64,000 nucleotides of DNA from Cognatundibacterium squillarum. Its GTDB lineage: Bacteria > Pseudomonadota > Gammaproteobacteria > Burkholderiales > Burkholderiaceae_D. The stretch spans positions 351,752 to 415,751 of the forward strand of contig NZ_BMYU01000004.1 of the NCBI RefSeq assembly GCF_014652435.1, read 5' to 3'. The notes below the pieces were generated by a model, which worked only from the letters and a program-made list of their open reading frames with translations, was not told the origin of the DNA and searched no databases. Numbering within the stretch: position 1 is the stretch's first letter; each line of letters opens with the position of its first letter. The translations under genes were made by a program, and so were the position numbers. Positions 8,610-17,842 of the stretch are shown here, one piece after another.

Positions 8610-9362
8610 ATGGCAAACGCGGAAAGCACATTGTCAGTCAAAGGTTTGCAAAAGCGTTACGGTGCGCGTCAGGTAGTGCGTGATGTGTCTTTGATGGTGC
8701 GCAGTGGTGAAGTCGTCGGTTTGCTCGGGCCAAACGGTGCAGGCAAAACCACATCGTTTTATATGATAGTCGGACTGGTCCCGTCGGATGCCGGTGAAAT
8801 CCGGATCGACCAGCACGATGTCAGCCGTCATGCTATTCACGAACGTGCCGTGATGGGCTTGTCCTATCTGCCACAGGAAGCATCGGTATTCCGCAAACTC
8901 ACCGTGGAAGAAAATATCCGTGCAGTACTGGAGTTGCGCAAAGATAAAGACGGCAAAGCGCTCAGCGAAAAGCATATTCGCAAAAAACTGGATGCCTTAC
9001 TGCATGATCTGCAAATCGAAGGCTTGCGTGAAAATCCTGCACTGTCATTGTCCGGCGGCGAACGTCGCCGTGTGGAAATTGCCCGCGCACTCGCTACTGA
9101 ACCACGCTTCGTTTTGCTGGACGAACCGTTTGCAGGGGTCGATCCTATCGCTGTGATCGAAATCCAGCGCATTGTCCGTTTTCTGAAAGAGCGCGGTATC
9201 GGCGTTCTGATCACGGATCACAATGTCCGCGAAACGCTGGGTATTTGTGATCATGCCTACATTATTAATCAGGGCGCGGTACTCGCCAGTGGCAAGCCGG
9301 AAGACATTGTACAGAACGAGTCTGTGCGCAAAGTCTATCTCGGAGAACATTTCCGCATGTAA
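8610..9362 (+). CDS. lptB: LPS export ABC transporter ATPase LptB
   Basis: This cytoplasmic ATPase of the LptB2FG complex powers LPS extraction from the inner membrane. The 250 residues contain Walker [10 protein letters not shown], signature LSGGERRR, Walker [14 protein letters not shown] and the switch histidine in TDHNV. It begins 2 bp after lptA and is followed 6 bp later by rpoN. LptF and LptG are not in this window. Confidence 0.96.
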   Translation: MANAESTLSVKGLQKRYGARQVVRDVSLMVRSGEVVGLLGPNGAGKTTSFYMIVGLVPSDAGEIRIDQHDVSRHAIHERAVMGLSYLPQEASVFRKLTVEENIRAVLELRKDKDGKALSEKHIRKKLDALLHDLQIEGLRENPALSLSGGERRRVEIARALATEPRFVLLDEPFAGVDPIAVIEIQRIVRFLKERGIGVLITDHNVRETLGICDHAYIINQGAVLASGKPEDIVQNESVRKVYLGEHFRM

Positions 9363-9368
9363 GCGTCT

Positions 9369-10847
9369 ATGAAGCAAAGCCTGCAATTACGCACCTCTCA
9401 GCATCTGGCACTGACGCCACAACTGCAGCAATCTATACGTCTGCTGCAACTGTCGACGCTGGAGTTACATCAGGAACTGGAAGCGGCCCTGATCGAAAAC
9501 CCGATGCTGGAACGGATCGATGATCCGCTGGATCAGGCGGTACGCTTGCTGGCAGACGGCGCGCTGAATACAGGCAGTCTGCACAATGATGCTGGTATGC
9601 AAACCGCAACCCCTGCGAGCGAAGAGCCTGTGCCTTCCGAAGCAGCGGCAGCTGACGCTGACCTACCACCCGCTGAAAGTGTCAATCCGGATGACTGGGG
9701 ACCGGAAATACGCAGTAACGGATCAGGCGGCGAGGACGACGATCTGCGCCCGCAGCTGGAAGCTGCTCCGCAGACTCTGCGGGAATTTCTGCTCAGCCAG
9801 ACTGCCCTGACAGTGCGTGAACCGCGCGACCACGCATTACTGGAACTGATCATTGATGCACTGGATGACAACGGCTATCTGTCAGAATCACTGGAAGATT
9901 TGCATGCGAGCCTGCCGCTTGAGTTATATGTTGAGCCGGAAGAGTTACAGTTTGCCCTGAACCTGCTGCAGTCTCTGGAACCGGCGGGTATCGGTGCCCG
10001 CAATCTGTCGGAGTGCCTGGCACTGCAGGTTCGTCGCCTCCCGGGTATCCCGTTTGTCACCAGACGTCTGGCACTGCAGATTGTTGAAAATCATTTACCG
10101 CAATTTGCCGCACGTGACTTTACCCGTTTGCGCAAAGCCCTGAATTGCGACGATGAAGATTTGCGCGATGCACAACAGGTCATTCGCTGCTGTAACCCGC
10201 GCCCCGGTGCGGATTACACGCAACCGGAAGCGGATTATGTCGTACCGGATGTAATCGTCAGAAAATGCGGAAATCAATGGCAAGTCACGCTTAATCAGGA
10301 CGTGATGCCGAAACTTCGCGTCAGTTCGCTATATGCAGGTCTGGCACGTGAATCGCGCTCAGAATGCGGATTGCATAATCAGGTGCAGGAAGCCCGCTGG
10401 CTGATCAAAAATATGCGGCAGCGTTTCGAAACAATTTTGCGCGTTGCACAAGCCATTGTTGAGCGTCAGCGCAACTTCTTTACACATGGTGAAGTCGCCA
10501 TGCGCCCCCTTGTTTTGCGTGAAATAGCTGATACACTAGGTTTACACGAGAGTACGATTTCTCGTGTAACCACTCAGAAATACATGCTGACCCCGCATGG
10601 CATGTTTGAACTGAAGTATTTTTTCGGAAGCCATGTCGCGACGGAAACCGGGGGTGAAGCATCATCCACCGCGATACGCGCTCTGATCAAGCAGTTAATA
10701 GGAGCAGAAGACCAGAAGAGCCCACTCTCTGACAGCAAAATTGCAGACATGCTGGGCGAACAAGGCATGGTAATTGCACGACGCACTGTTGCCAAATACC
10801 GTGAAGCCCTGAAAATTCCCCCAGTGAGTATGCGAAAAATCTTGTAG
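9369..10847 (+). CDS. rpoN: RNA polymerase sigma-54 factor
   Basis: Sigma-54 directs transcription from -24/-12 promoters with the help of AAA+ activators, typically for nitrogen assimilation, motility or pilus genes. The protein has 492 residues: region I rich in Gln and Leu at the N-terminus ([20 protein letters not shown]), an acidic variable region around residues 60-125, the core-binding domain, a helix-turn-helix ([22 protein letters not shown] segment) and the RpoN box [10 protein letters not shown] near the C-terminus. Its place after lptB is conserved in proteobacteria. Confidence 0.97.
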   Translation: MKQSLQLRTSQHLALTPQLQQSIRLLQLSTLELHQELEAALIENPMLERIDDPLDQAVRLLADGALNTGSLHNDAGMQTATPASEEPVPSEAAAADADLPPAESVNPDDWGPEIRSNGSGGEDDDLRPQLEAAPQTLREFLLSQTALTVREPRDHALLELIIDALDDNGYLSESLEDLHASLPLELYVEPEELQFALNLLQSLEPAGIGARNLSECLALQVRRLPGIPFVTRRLALQIVENHLPQFAARDFTRLRKALNCDDEDLRDAQQVIRCCNPRPGADYTQPEADYVVPDVIVRKCGNQWQVTLNQDVMPKLRVSSLYAGLARESRSECGLHNQVQEARWLIKNMRQRFETILRVAQAIVERQRNFFTHGEVAMRPLVLREIADTLGLHESTISRVTTQKYMLTPHGMFELKYFFGSHVATETGGEASSTAIRALIKQLIGAEDQKSPLSDSKIADMLGEQGMVIARRTVAKYREALKIPPVSMRKIL

Positions 10848-10855
10848 TGCAATTC

Positions 10856-10887
10856 TTGTAATTCAGGCTTTCATTGCTATATATGAT
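10856..10887 (+). promoter_or_regulatory. candidate sigma-70 promoter for hpf
   Basis: TTGTAA (10856-10861) is followed after 16 bp by TATATA, with an overlapping TATGAT three to four bases on. The pair lies in the rpoN-hpf gap and would give a leader of about 60 nt ending in the AGGAG site of hpf. It suggests hpf is expressed separately from rpoN. Confidence 0.4.
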
Positions 10888-10954
10888 TTAGCGCAACATC
10901 AGAAAAACTGAGACAGCGCATTCTAGTAGCAAGATCATCACATAGGAGCACAGT

Positions 10955-11299
10955 ATGAATCTCACCATCAGTGGACATCACGTCGAAGTTACTCCTGCAA
11001 TTCGCGAATACGTACAAACCAAACTCGAACGCATCCGGCGTCATTTTGACCAGGTCATTGATATTGCTGTTATCCTCACCGTAGACAAACTGCGTGAAAA
11101 AGAAAAGCGTCATAAGGCAGATATTAATCTGCATGTCAGTGGCAAAGATATTCATGTTGAAAGCCTTGCACATGATTTATATGCAGCGATTGACGCACTG
11201 GTTGACAAATTAGACCGTCAGGTAATTAAGCATAAAGACAAGATTCAGGACCATAATCACGAAGCAATAAAACATATGCCAGATCCGGCATCGTTGTAA
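10955..11299 (+). CDS. hpf: ribosome hibernation promoting factor, HPF/YfiA family
   Basis: This small protein binds the 30S decoding region and stabilises inactive ribosomes in stationary phase. It has 114 residues with the short-HPF fold pattern: [20 protein letters not shown], a basic helix and the closing segment [23 protein letters not shown]. An AGGAG site lies about 7 nt before the ATG. It follows rpoN as usual, but ptsN/hprK, which often come next in Burkholderiales, are absent and a terminator closes the unit. Confidence 0.94.
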   Translation: MNLTISGHHVEVTPAIREYVQTKLERIRRHFDQVIDIAVILTVDKLREKEKRHKADINLHVSGKDIHVESLAHDLYAAIDALVDKLDRQVIKHKDKIQDHNHEAIKHMPDPASL

Positions 11300-11319
11300 T
11301 CGTTTAAGTGAATATGAGC

Positions 11320-11343
11320 ACAGGGCGGAAACGCCCTGTTTTG
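11320..11343 (+). terminator. intrinsic terminator after hpf
   Basis: Eight-base arms ACAGGGCG/CGCCCTGT enclose a GAAA tetraloop and are followed by TTTTGCTTT. It lies 20 bp after the hpf stop. Confidence 0.85.
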
Positions 11344-11443
11344 CTTTCCGGCTTCTGAATAAAAAATCTCAGGAACGTTTTTCCGTACTCACTCTGACAA
11401 ACAGCTTCATTACTATTCGTTAATCGCGGTTTATTTCCTCACA

Positions 11444-12553
11444 ATGCTTTTTATGGACAACATGATACGCACTTCTGTTATCAATCATATCGGACACATC
11501 GAACTGAACCGCCCGCAAGCGCTGAACTCCTTGTCACTCGACATGATTCGTACGCTCACGCATACCCTGATCAACTGGAAGTCAGATTCCGAAGTACTTG
11601 CTGTTGTTATTTTCAGCAGTAGTGAAAGGGCATTTTGTGCCGGGGGTGATATCCGCTTTTTCTATGAAGCTGCAAATCAGACTCCGCAGGGAGGCAGCGC
11701 CTTGCTGGAAGATTTTTTTACAGAAGAGTATGCGCTGAACCATCTGATTCATCATTATCCAAAACCGTATGTAGCTTTAATGAATGGTGTGGTAATGGGC
11801 GGTGGGATGGGAATCGCTCAGGCTGGTCCGCAATCGGCAATACGTATCGTTACCGAAAAAACCAAAATGGCAATGCCTGAAGTAAACATAGGTTTGTTTC
11901 CAGATGTCGGCGGCGGCTACTTTCTGTCTCGTATGCCAGGTCAGACAGGTCGGTATCTGGGGCTGACTGGGGAAATCATCAGCGGTGAAGACGCCATAGA
12001 AACCGGCTTGGCAGATATTCTCATCCCTTCGGAACACATCCCTGCGCTCATGCAATTTCTGAAAACCTGTGATACGCAAAACCTGAAACAGCAGCTTGTA
12101 AAATTTTCTCAGTCTTTACATCTCCCACAAGGGGACTGTTTTATCAATAAAAATCGCCATTTAATTGATCACTACTTTTCAGGAAACTCTGCTTCCGAAA
12201 TATGCCGGAAATTGCAATCCGGCGAAGACACTTTCGCGAAAAAGGTACTAGCCACAATAGCAAAGCGTTCTCCTTTGATGGTGTGCGTAACTCTGGAACA
12301 ATTAAAGCGATCCGCAACAATGAATGTTGCAGAATGCCTGCGCATGGAACGAACGATGGTCAGGCATTGTTTTGGACAAACCGAAGTTACTGAGGGGATA
12401 CGTGCGCTGGTAATTGATAAAGATAACCAGCCGAAATGGCAACATCAGCATGTCAGTGATGTCAGCGAAAATGAAATTCAGCATTTCTTCCAAACCGTAT
12501 GGCCTGACACTGCACACCCGCTTCACATGCTGACTGACCCGGTGATTGATTAA
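11444..12553 (+). CDS. enoyl-CoA hydratase/isomerase family protein, 3-hydroxyisobutyryl-CoA hydrolase-like
   Basis: The 369 residues are too long for a simple enoyl-CoA hydratase and fit the HIBCH branch, which hydrolyses 3-hydroxyisobutyryl-CoA in valine breakdown. Crotonase features are present: the oxyanion-hole segments AFCAGGDIRFFYE and MNGVVMGGGMGI, and MPEVNIGLFPDVGG with the acidic residue expected at the catalytic site. The start is uncertain: ATGs at 11444, 11453 and 11462 all lack a strong ribosome binding site. It stands alone between hpf and the convergent liv operon; no other valine-degradation gene is visible, so a different acyl-CoA substrate is possible. Confidence 0.8.
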   Translation: MLFMDNMIRTSVINHIGHIELNRPQALNSLSLDMIRTLTHTLINWKSDSEVLAVVIFSSSERAFCAGGDIRFFYEAANQTPQGGSALLEDFFTEEYALNHLIHHYPKPYVALMNGVVMGGGMGIAQAGPQSAIRIVTEKTKMAMPEVNIGLFPDVGGGYFLSRMPGQTGRYLGLTGEIISGEDAIETGLADILIPSEHIPALMQFLKTCDTQNLKQQLVKFSQSLHLPQGDCFINKNRHLIDHYFSGNSASEICRKLQSGEDTFAKKVLATIAKRSPLMVCVTLEQLKRSATMNVAECLRMERTMVRHCFGQTEVTEGIRALVIDKDNQPKWQHQHVSDVSENEIQHFFQTVWPDTAHPLHMLTDPVID

Positions 12554-12560
12554 CCATGTT

Positions 12561-12596
12561 ACTCCCGCCGTTCTGTTCACATATCCCGGCGGGAGT
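12561..12596. terminator. hairpin between convergent HIBCH-like gene and livF
   Basis: Ten-base arms ACTCCCGCCG/CGGCGGGAGT enclose a 16-nt loop. There is no U-run on either side, so it is a weak or factor-assisted terminator candidate for the two converging units. Confidence 0.5.
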
Positions 12597-12611
12597 CGTC
12601 TGCAGCTCTGA

Positions 12612-13334
12612 TCAGTGACTGCCACCCAGATAAGCTGCCTTCACTGCAGGATCATTTTTCAGTTGTGCTGCTGGTCCATGAACTGAAATCCGCCCGTTTT
12701 CGAGAACATAGCCATAATCTGCAACAGCGAGTGCCGCAGCAGCAAACTGTTCAACCAGCAGCATCGTTCGCCCTTCATCTTTCAGTCTCTGCAGTATTCT
12801 GAATACTTCGTCCACCAGAATCGGTGCCAATCCCATGGAAGGTTCATCTAATAGAATTACCTCAGGATTCAGCATGACGGCTCTTGCCATTGCAAGCATT
12901 TGCTGCTCTCCGCCAGACAAAGTACCTGCGAGCTGATTTCTGCGCTCTCTGAGACGCGGAAATAATTCCATAGCACGCTGCAGATCTGCCTCAATATCGC
13001 CTTTGGGACGTCCGCCTGTGAAACGGGGGAATGCACCGAGCAGCATGTTATCCATCACTGACATTGTTGAAAAAACCCTGCGACCTTCAGGTGAGTGTGC
13101 CAGACCGGCTCTGGCAATTTTATGCGAGTCCAGACCCGTGATATTTTTTCCATCCAAAGAAATAATGCCACTTTTCGGCTTCAGCATCCCGGAAATTGAA
13201 CGCATAGTCGTAGTTTTGCCAGCGCCATTGGAGCCGATCAGCGTCACCAGTTTTCCAGCAGGTACTTCCAGAGAAATTCCGTGCAGCACTTCAACTTTCC
13301 CATATGCTGCATGCAGGTTTTCAATTTTCAGCAT
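12612..13334 (-). CDS. livF: branched-chain amino acid ABC transporter ATPase LivF
   Basis: This is one of the two ATPase modules of the high-affinity leucine/isoleucine/valine importer. The 240 residues carry Walker A GSNGAGKTT, signature LSGGEQQM, Walker B VILLDEPSMGL and a C-terminus ending YLGGSH. The start codon overlaps the end of livMG by 7 nt, with a GGGGGG Shine-Dalgarno inside livMG, so the two are translationally coupled. Substrate specificity within the hydrophobic amino acid/amide family cannot be read from sequence. Confidence 0.93.
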   Translation of the reverse strand: MLKIENLHAAYGKVEVLHGISLEVPAGKLVTLIGSNGAGKTTTMRSISGMLKPKSGIISLDGKNITGLDSHKIARAGLAHSPEGRRVFSTMSVMDNMLLGAFPRFTGGRPKGDIEADLQRAMELFPRLRERRNQLAGTLSGGEQQMLAMARAVMLNPEVILLDEPSMGLAPILVDEVFRILQRLKDEGRTMLLVEQFAAAALAVADYGYVLENGRISVHGPAAQLKNDPAVKAAYLGGSH

Positions 13335-15286
13335 TTTCCCCCCACTGCTGTTTTTTCATCAGCCGAGTCTTTCTGACTACCACCCAGATATGCCTCAATA
13401 ACCCTGGCATCCTGCTGAATTTCAGCCGGCGATCCTTCAGCAATTTTCTGTCCGAAGTCCAGCACAGTCACAATATCGCACACTGACATCACAACATCCA
13501 TATGATGTTCAATCAAAATAATTGTGACACCACTTTCCTTAATTTTCTTAATTATCTGAGTTAACTCTTTTATATCCGGAGCTGTTAATCCTGCTGCAGG
13601 CTCATCCAACAGTAACAATCCGGGATTGAGTGCAAGCGCACGCCCGATTTCCAGCAATCGCTGCTTTCCATACGGAAGGTTTCTGGCCTCCTCATCTGCA
13701 AGATCATCCAGCCCGACAAATCTGAGTATGCTTGCAGCACGCTGCCGTGCAGCAACTTCGTACAGTCGGTCACTGCGACTCGCCACTAAAATATCCCATA
13801 ACGAACTGCCAAACGTATGGTGCAACCCGACAAGAATATTCTCAGTTGCAGTCATTTCACCAAACAACTGCACATTTTGAAAAGTCCGCGCGATACCGCT
13901 TAATGCAATCGCAGACGGCGTTTTTCCGGATATCAATGCACCGCCATACGTCACTTTCCCGTCCGTTGGCAAATAAATACCGGTCAGAACATTCATCATT
14001 GTGCTTTTTCCGGAACCATTCGGACCGATCAATCCATGTACAGTACCTTTTTCGATAAGGAGATCAACTCTGTTAAGTGCCTTCAAACCACCAAACTGCA
14101 TAACAATCTGATCTGCATTCAGAATGTTGCGACCTGTCTGATTTCCGTGAAATTGCACTGCGCTGTGACTTTCCATCGCTCCGGTATGAGATGTCACATG
14201 CCTTGCCCGGGAACCTGTGATATTCATAGAAAAGCCAACAATACCATCTTGCAAGTAATAAACTACAAAAAGCGTCATCAACCCGAAAATGGTCAGTCGC
14301 CAGTCAGTAATGCTCTCGAGTCTGTATGCGAATAAAGCCATACCAATTAATGCGATAACCGGCACCAGCATGCCTCGTAGTGCAGCACGGGTGTGGAAAA
14401 ATGCCACGATCGAAAAAATGACGCCCAAACATGCTGCGCCCGACGCAATCTTTCTGAATAACTCGATGTCAGCCAGCAAAGACGGAAGCATTACGACGAT
14501 AAGTGCACCGAGCAGAGATCCTGTACGCGACTTTCGTCCCCCCATAATCACTGCCAGTAAAAACAAGATCGTCAGCTCGAAGTTATAGGTGTTAGGTGAG
14601 ATATATTCTTCAGAATAGGCATACAGACTTCCGGCAAGCCCCGCGAGCGCAGCGCTGATGACAAACGCCAGAACTTTATAGCGGTATACGGAAACTCCCA
14701 TACAATCTGATGCGATCGGACTATCACGCAATGCCTGAAATGCACGTCCAAGATAAGACTTCAATATCCTGTGCACGCACAGCATCGCCAGCAGCATCAT
14801 CAAAGCGACAAAATAGTAATGTCCGGTCTCTGTCAGTTTGGCTCCGAGAAACACAGGCTTTGCCACCTTGATACCCATTGGGCCTTCGGTGAGAAAGCTC
14901 ATTTCGTTAATCAGAATCTGAATAATTGTTCCGAACGCGAGCGTTACCATCGCCAGATATGGCCCGGTTACCCGTAATGCAGGTAATGCCAACAAAGCAC
15001 CGAAGCCCGCCGTCAGTAAGATGCTGGCTGGTATCGTGAGATAAAAAGGCAGGCCGAATTTGAGTAAAAGAACACCTGTAGTATAAGAACCAATACCAAA
15101 CAAACCAGCATGCCCTAAAGAAACCTGACCTGTGTAACCAACGACTATATCAAGACCAAACAATAGAATTGCGTAAATCAGTATAGTCTCGACCAGATGC
15201 AGATAGTACGGGTTGTGTATAAAGACAGGTACAAGCAAAATTCCCAATACACCGATCCATGGCGCAATATGCAGTATTTTTTTCAT
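13328..15286 (-). CDS. fused branched-chain amino acid ABC transporter permease-ATPase (LivM-LivG)
   Basis: One uninterrupted frame joins a LivM permease (about residues 1-350, some ten membrane segments, family block GYTGQVSLGHAGLFGIGSYT) to a LivG ATPase (about 385-650, Walker A GPNGSGKST at residues 421-429, a Walker B in LLLLDEPAAGL). A polar linker rich in His, Ser and Thr connects them. The ATG at 15286 is preferred because AGGA lies 5-6 nt upstream; an ATG at 15298 overlapping the livH stop is the alternative. The family normally has two separate genes; fused forms are known but less usual. It works with LivH, LivF and LivK encoded alongside. Confidence 0.93.
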   Translation of the reverse strand: MKKILHIAPWIGVLGILLVPVFIHNPYYLHLVETILIYAILLFGLDIVVGYTGQVSLGHAGLFGIGSYTTGVLLLKFGLPFYLTIPASILLTAGFGALLALPALRVTGPYLAMVTLAFGTIIQILINEMSFLTEGPMGIKVAKPVFLGAKLTETGHYYFVALMMLLAMLCVHRILKSYLGRAFQALRDSPIASDCMGVSVYRYKVLAFVISAALAGLAGSLYAYSEEYISPNTYNFELTILFLLAVIMGGRKSRTGSLLGALIVVMLPSLLADIELFRKIASGAACLGVIFSIVAFFHTRAALRGMLVPVIALIGMALFAYRLESITDWRLTIFGLMTLFVVYYLQDGIVGFSMNITGSRARHVTSHTGAMESHSAVQFHGNQTGRNILNADQIVMQFGGLKALNRVDLLIEKGTVHGLIGPNGSGKSTMMNVLTGIYLPTDGKVTYGGALISGKTPSAIALSGIARTFQNVQLFGEMTATENILVGLHHTFGSSLWDILVASRSDRLYEVAARQRAASILRFVGLDDLADEEARNLPYGKQRLLEIGRALALNPGLLLLDEPAAGLTAPDIKELTQIIKKIKESGVTIILIEHHMDVVMSVCDIVTVLDFGQKIAEGSPAEIQQDARVIEAYLGGSQKDSADEKTAVGGKC

Positions 15287-15294
15287 ATTATTCC

Positions 15295-16185
15295 TCATAC
15301 TTTTTTAATGGCTGTCTTTCCAAACAACCCGGCCGGTTTTACTGCCAACACGAGCAATAAAAGTATGAGTCCCGGCACTTCCTTGTAGCCTGTTGAAATG
15401 TAAAAGCCAGTCAGCGTCTCGGTTACACCCAGTATCAACCCACCAACCACAGCCCCCACCCCGGAAGTCAGTCCTCCGATAATTGCAACAGCAAAAGCCT
15501 TTAAGCCAAGGGCAGATCCCATGGTTGCACCTGTTAATGTCAAAGGTGCTACCAGAACTCCCGCAAATGCTGCCGTGGCTGAAGAGAGCGCATAAGAAAA
15601 GGTAATGACCTGATTTGTATTAATCCCCATAAGACCTGCGGCATCTCTGTCGTTCGATGTCGCAACAACCGCTTTGCCATAAATCGATTTTCGATTAAAA
15701 ATTTCTACGGCAACCATCATTCCAATCGCGCCAAGCACAACCACTATTTGCATTGGCTGAATATTTGCACCCAAGACCTGAAAAGGCGCTGCACTTAATG
15801 GCGAAGGAAAAGTCAGGTCATCTTTTCCCCAGATATTTTCAGCAACATTCTTGAAAATAATTGCCAGCGCAATCGTCGACATAATCCAGCCAAATTCAGA
15901 CTTTATTTTTATTGCAGGTCGAACGCCTATCCACTCCACAAATGCACCCTGCAATGCTCCGAATATCAACACTAACGGAATCATCAGCCAGTAATTCAGA
16001 TACGGTCCGCCATGTACGTTGCCTACCATACTCAGGCCAGCAAGCGCGCCAAGCATTAATGCCTCACCCTGACCAAAGTTCAGCGTTCCGGACGTTGCAA
16101 ATGTCAGTTGGTAGCCAAACGCGATAACGGCATAAATCATCCCCAGCGCAATTCCGCTGAATACCAGCTGCAGAAAAATATCCAT
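15295..16185 (-). CDS. livH: branched-chain amino acid ABC transporter permease LivH
   Basis: This second membrane subunit of the importer has 296 residues and about eight membrane segments, with the family N-terminus LVFSGIALGMIYAVIAFGYQ and the LGLKAFAVAIIGG block. The ATG at 16185 is used because the longer frame adds 25 residues that are not hydrophobic in the family way and cover the leader after the livK terminator. The ribosome binding site is weak (AGAGAG). Its stop overlaps or abuts the livMG start. Confidence 0.94.
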   Translation of the reverse strand: MDIFLQLVFSGIALGMIYAVIAFGYQLTFATSGTLNFGQGEALMLGALAGLSMVGNVHGGPYLNYWLMIPLVLIFGALQGAFVEWIGVRPAIKIKSEFGWIMSTIALAIIFKNVAENIWGKDDLTFPSPLSAAPFQVLGANIQPMQIVVVLGAIGMMVAVEIFNRKSIYGKAVVATSNDRDAAGLMGINTNQVITFSYALSSATAAFAGVLVAPLTLTGATMGSALGLKAFAVAIIGGLTSGVGAVVGGLILGVTETLTGFYISTGYKEVPGLILLLLVLAVKPAGLFGKTAIKKV

Positions 16186-16229
16186 AATGTGCTCTCTGTA
16201 GTTGTAATAAATTCCCTGCCAGCAGAAAT

Positions 16230-16256
16230 GAAAAAACCGGCAAAAATGCCGGCTTT
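16230..16256 (-). terminator. intrinsic terminator/attenuator between livK and livH
   Basis: On the minus strand AAGCCGGCA and TGCCGGTT flank a short U loop and are followed by TTTTTT. It stands 13 bp past the livK stop and 45 bp before the livH start. Partial termination here would give more binding protein than membrane components, a common need in ABC importers. Confidence 0.75.
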
Positions 16257-16268
16257 TCAAAAGGAAAT

Positions 16269-17426
16269 TTATTTGGATAAAACAATATGACCGTCTTTCG
16301 CCTCTCCCATTACAGGAATTCCCGGCTTAATTGCTTCATGGTCATCATGAGAGTATGGTTTGACATAGGTTGTGACTACACCCTCCACTTTTTCATTAAG
16401 ATTTTCGAGAGCCTCCCGGACTTTTACGCCATCAGTAGTTCCAGCCTGTCGAATTGCCGCAGCAAGCAAATAGACCGAATCGTAGCCTTGTGCTGCCGAG
16501 ACCGGTGATGGAATTCGCTCTACCTTATATGCTTTTTGATATGCTTCGATGAACGCTTTGCGCTTCGGAGTATTCGGATCCTGTATAAATGTTTGCGGCA
16601 TCGTCGCGCCATTTCCATTTTTCCCCGCGTTATCCAGGAAATTTGCCATCGACAAGGTCCAGCTACCTATCATCGGCACTTTCCAGTTCAGCTTCTCCAT
16701 GCCGTTGGCGATTTGCGCTAATTCCGGTCCGATTCCGTAAGTAAGAACAGCTTGCGCTCCGGCCTGTTTGGCTTTCAGTAACTGAGGAGTCATATCAACA
16801 TCTTTAATATTGAATTTCTCAACCGTGACCGCCTTCATACCTTTTGCTGAGAGTGCTTTTTCAAGATCTTCTCTGCCAAGCTGCCCATAATTTGTCGAAT
16901 CAGCAAGAATCGCAACTTTCGTCAGTTTTCTCTTACCAACCGCTTCTTCAACAATCATCGCAGACTGAATTGTGTCATTTGCTGAAACACGGAAAACGTA
17001 GTTTTCTTTATGCTCAGGAGACAAAAACTGCTTTGTAATTACACTTCCGGTAGCCACATTATTCATCACGGGAATTTTAGCTTCCTGATAAAAACGCTGC
17101 GATGCAAGTGCAACTCCGGTATTGATATATCCGACTGTAGCAACAACTTTTTCTTTATTGATGAGCTCTTGCGCAACCTGAACGCCACGCTCATTTTTTG
17201 CTTCGTCATCGCGTTCGACTAGCTGTATCTGACGGCCGAGTAATCCTCCCTTTGCATTAATTTCGGCAACGGCCAGCTTCACCCCATCGCGCATAGAAAC
17301 CCCCATAGGTGCGGACCCGCCTGTGAGTGGGCCAGACACTCCAATACGGATCGTATCTGCAGCGAATGCACTGGATATCAATGAAAGGGATGTAATGGCA
17401 AGAACTGCCGTGAATTTACCGGGCAT
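16269..17426 (-). CDS. livK: branched-chain amino acid ABC transporter substrate-binding protein
   Basis: This periplasmic receptor of the importer has 385 residues. A signal peptide of about 22 residues (cleavage near SAFA-AD) precedes a type I periplasmic binding fold (IRIGVSGPLTGGSAPMGVSM, then AEINAKGGLLGRQIQL). An AGGAG Shine-Dalgarno lies about 6 nt before the ATG. It is the promoter-proximal gene of the liv cluster and is followed by a terminator-like hairpin. The ligand may be Leu/Ile/Val or a related amino acid or amide. Confidence 0.92.
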   Translation of the reverse strand: MPGKFTAVLAITSLSLISSAFAADTIRIGVSGPLTGGSAPMGVSMRDGVKLAVAEINAKGGLLGRQIQLVERDDEAKNERGVQVAQELINKEKVVATVGYINTGVALASQRFYQEAKIPVMNNVATGSVITKQFLSPEHKENYVFRVSANDTIQSAMIVEEAVGKRKLTKVAILADSTNYGQLGREDLEKALSAKGMKAVTVEKFNIKDVDMTPQLLKAKQAGAQAVLTYGIGPELAQIANGMEKLNWKVPMIGSWTLSMANFLDNAGKNGNGATMPQTFIQDPNTPKRKAFIEAYQKAYKVERIPSPVSAAQGYDSVYLLAAAIRQAGTTDGVKVREALENLNEKVEGVVTTYVKPYSHDDHEAIKPGIPVMGEAKDGHIVLSK

Positions 17427-17651
17427 ACGAGTCTCCTGTCGTGATTATTTTGATTGCGCATCCCAAAAACTGAACGCGCAGCTGGTGCAACAACAAATCT
17501 AAAATTACAACGAAAACGCTATAAATCTTTTATGCTGGCTACATCTGCGATAAAGAAATAATTCCTTTTCGAAATACATTTCTTTTTGATCAAAATCGAC
17601 TCTAACAACTTCTACCGACCGGCAAGGCCGAACTACTAAATATTATGACCA

Positions 17652-17673
17652 CAAATATTCATCTGAATATTTG
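17652..17673. promoter_or_regulatory. perfect 10-bp inverted repeat, operator-like
   Basis: CAAATATTCA and TGAATATTTG are exact complements separated by 2 bp, giving the size and symmetry of a dimeric repressor or activator site. It lies about 225 bp upstream of livK. No regulator can be named. Confidence 0.45.
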
Positions 17674-17681
17674 CTTTGATA

Positions 17682-17702
17682 ATTTTCCATTGTACGGAAA
17701 AT
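17682..17702. promoter_or_regulatory. 7-bp inverted repeat near livK
   Basis: ATTTTCC and GGAAAAT flank a 7-bp spacer, only 9 bp from the larger palindrome. It may be a second binding site or a small hairpin; no U-run follows. Confidence 0.3.
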
Positions 17703-17842
17703 CAAGCTTACGCGATTTAAAATGCTCTGTGGTTTATTTTTTAAAAAAATGGCTTTTTTGCCAATTCATAGCATATTCAATTTAACTATTTCTAAGAACC
17801 AGAGAAAAAACCATCCTTCCGGATTTTTTGTTTCAGGCCGAA

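Larger units (their letters stand above)
17427..17842. other. AT-rich gap upstream of livK with two palindromes
   Basis: No gene is supported in this 416-bp stretch. It must hold the livK promoter and the end of the pil-aro-dgt transcript. Two inverted repeats (17652-17673 and 17682-17702) are the notable signals; a weak TGGC/GCCA hairpin followed by seven U residues on the minus strand at about 17741-17763 may terminate the upstream transcript. Confidence 0.6.

Noticed and set aside
17427..17842. tRNA or small RNA gene in the AT-rich gap
   Set aside because: No T-loop consensus (GGTTCGAATCC-like) or cloverleaf was found; the palindromes are too short for a tRNA.
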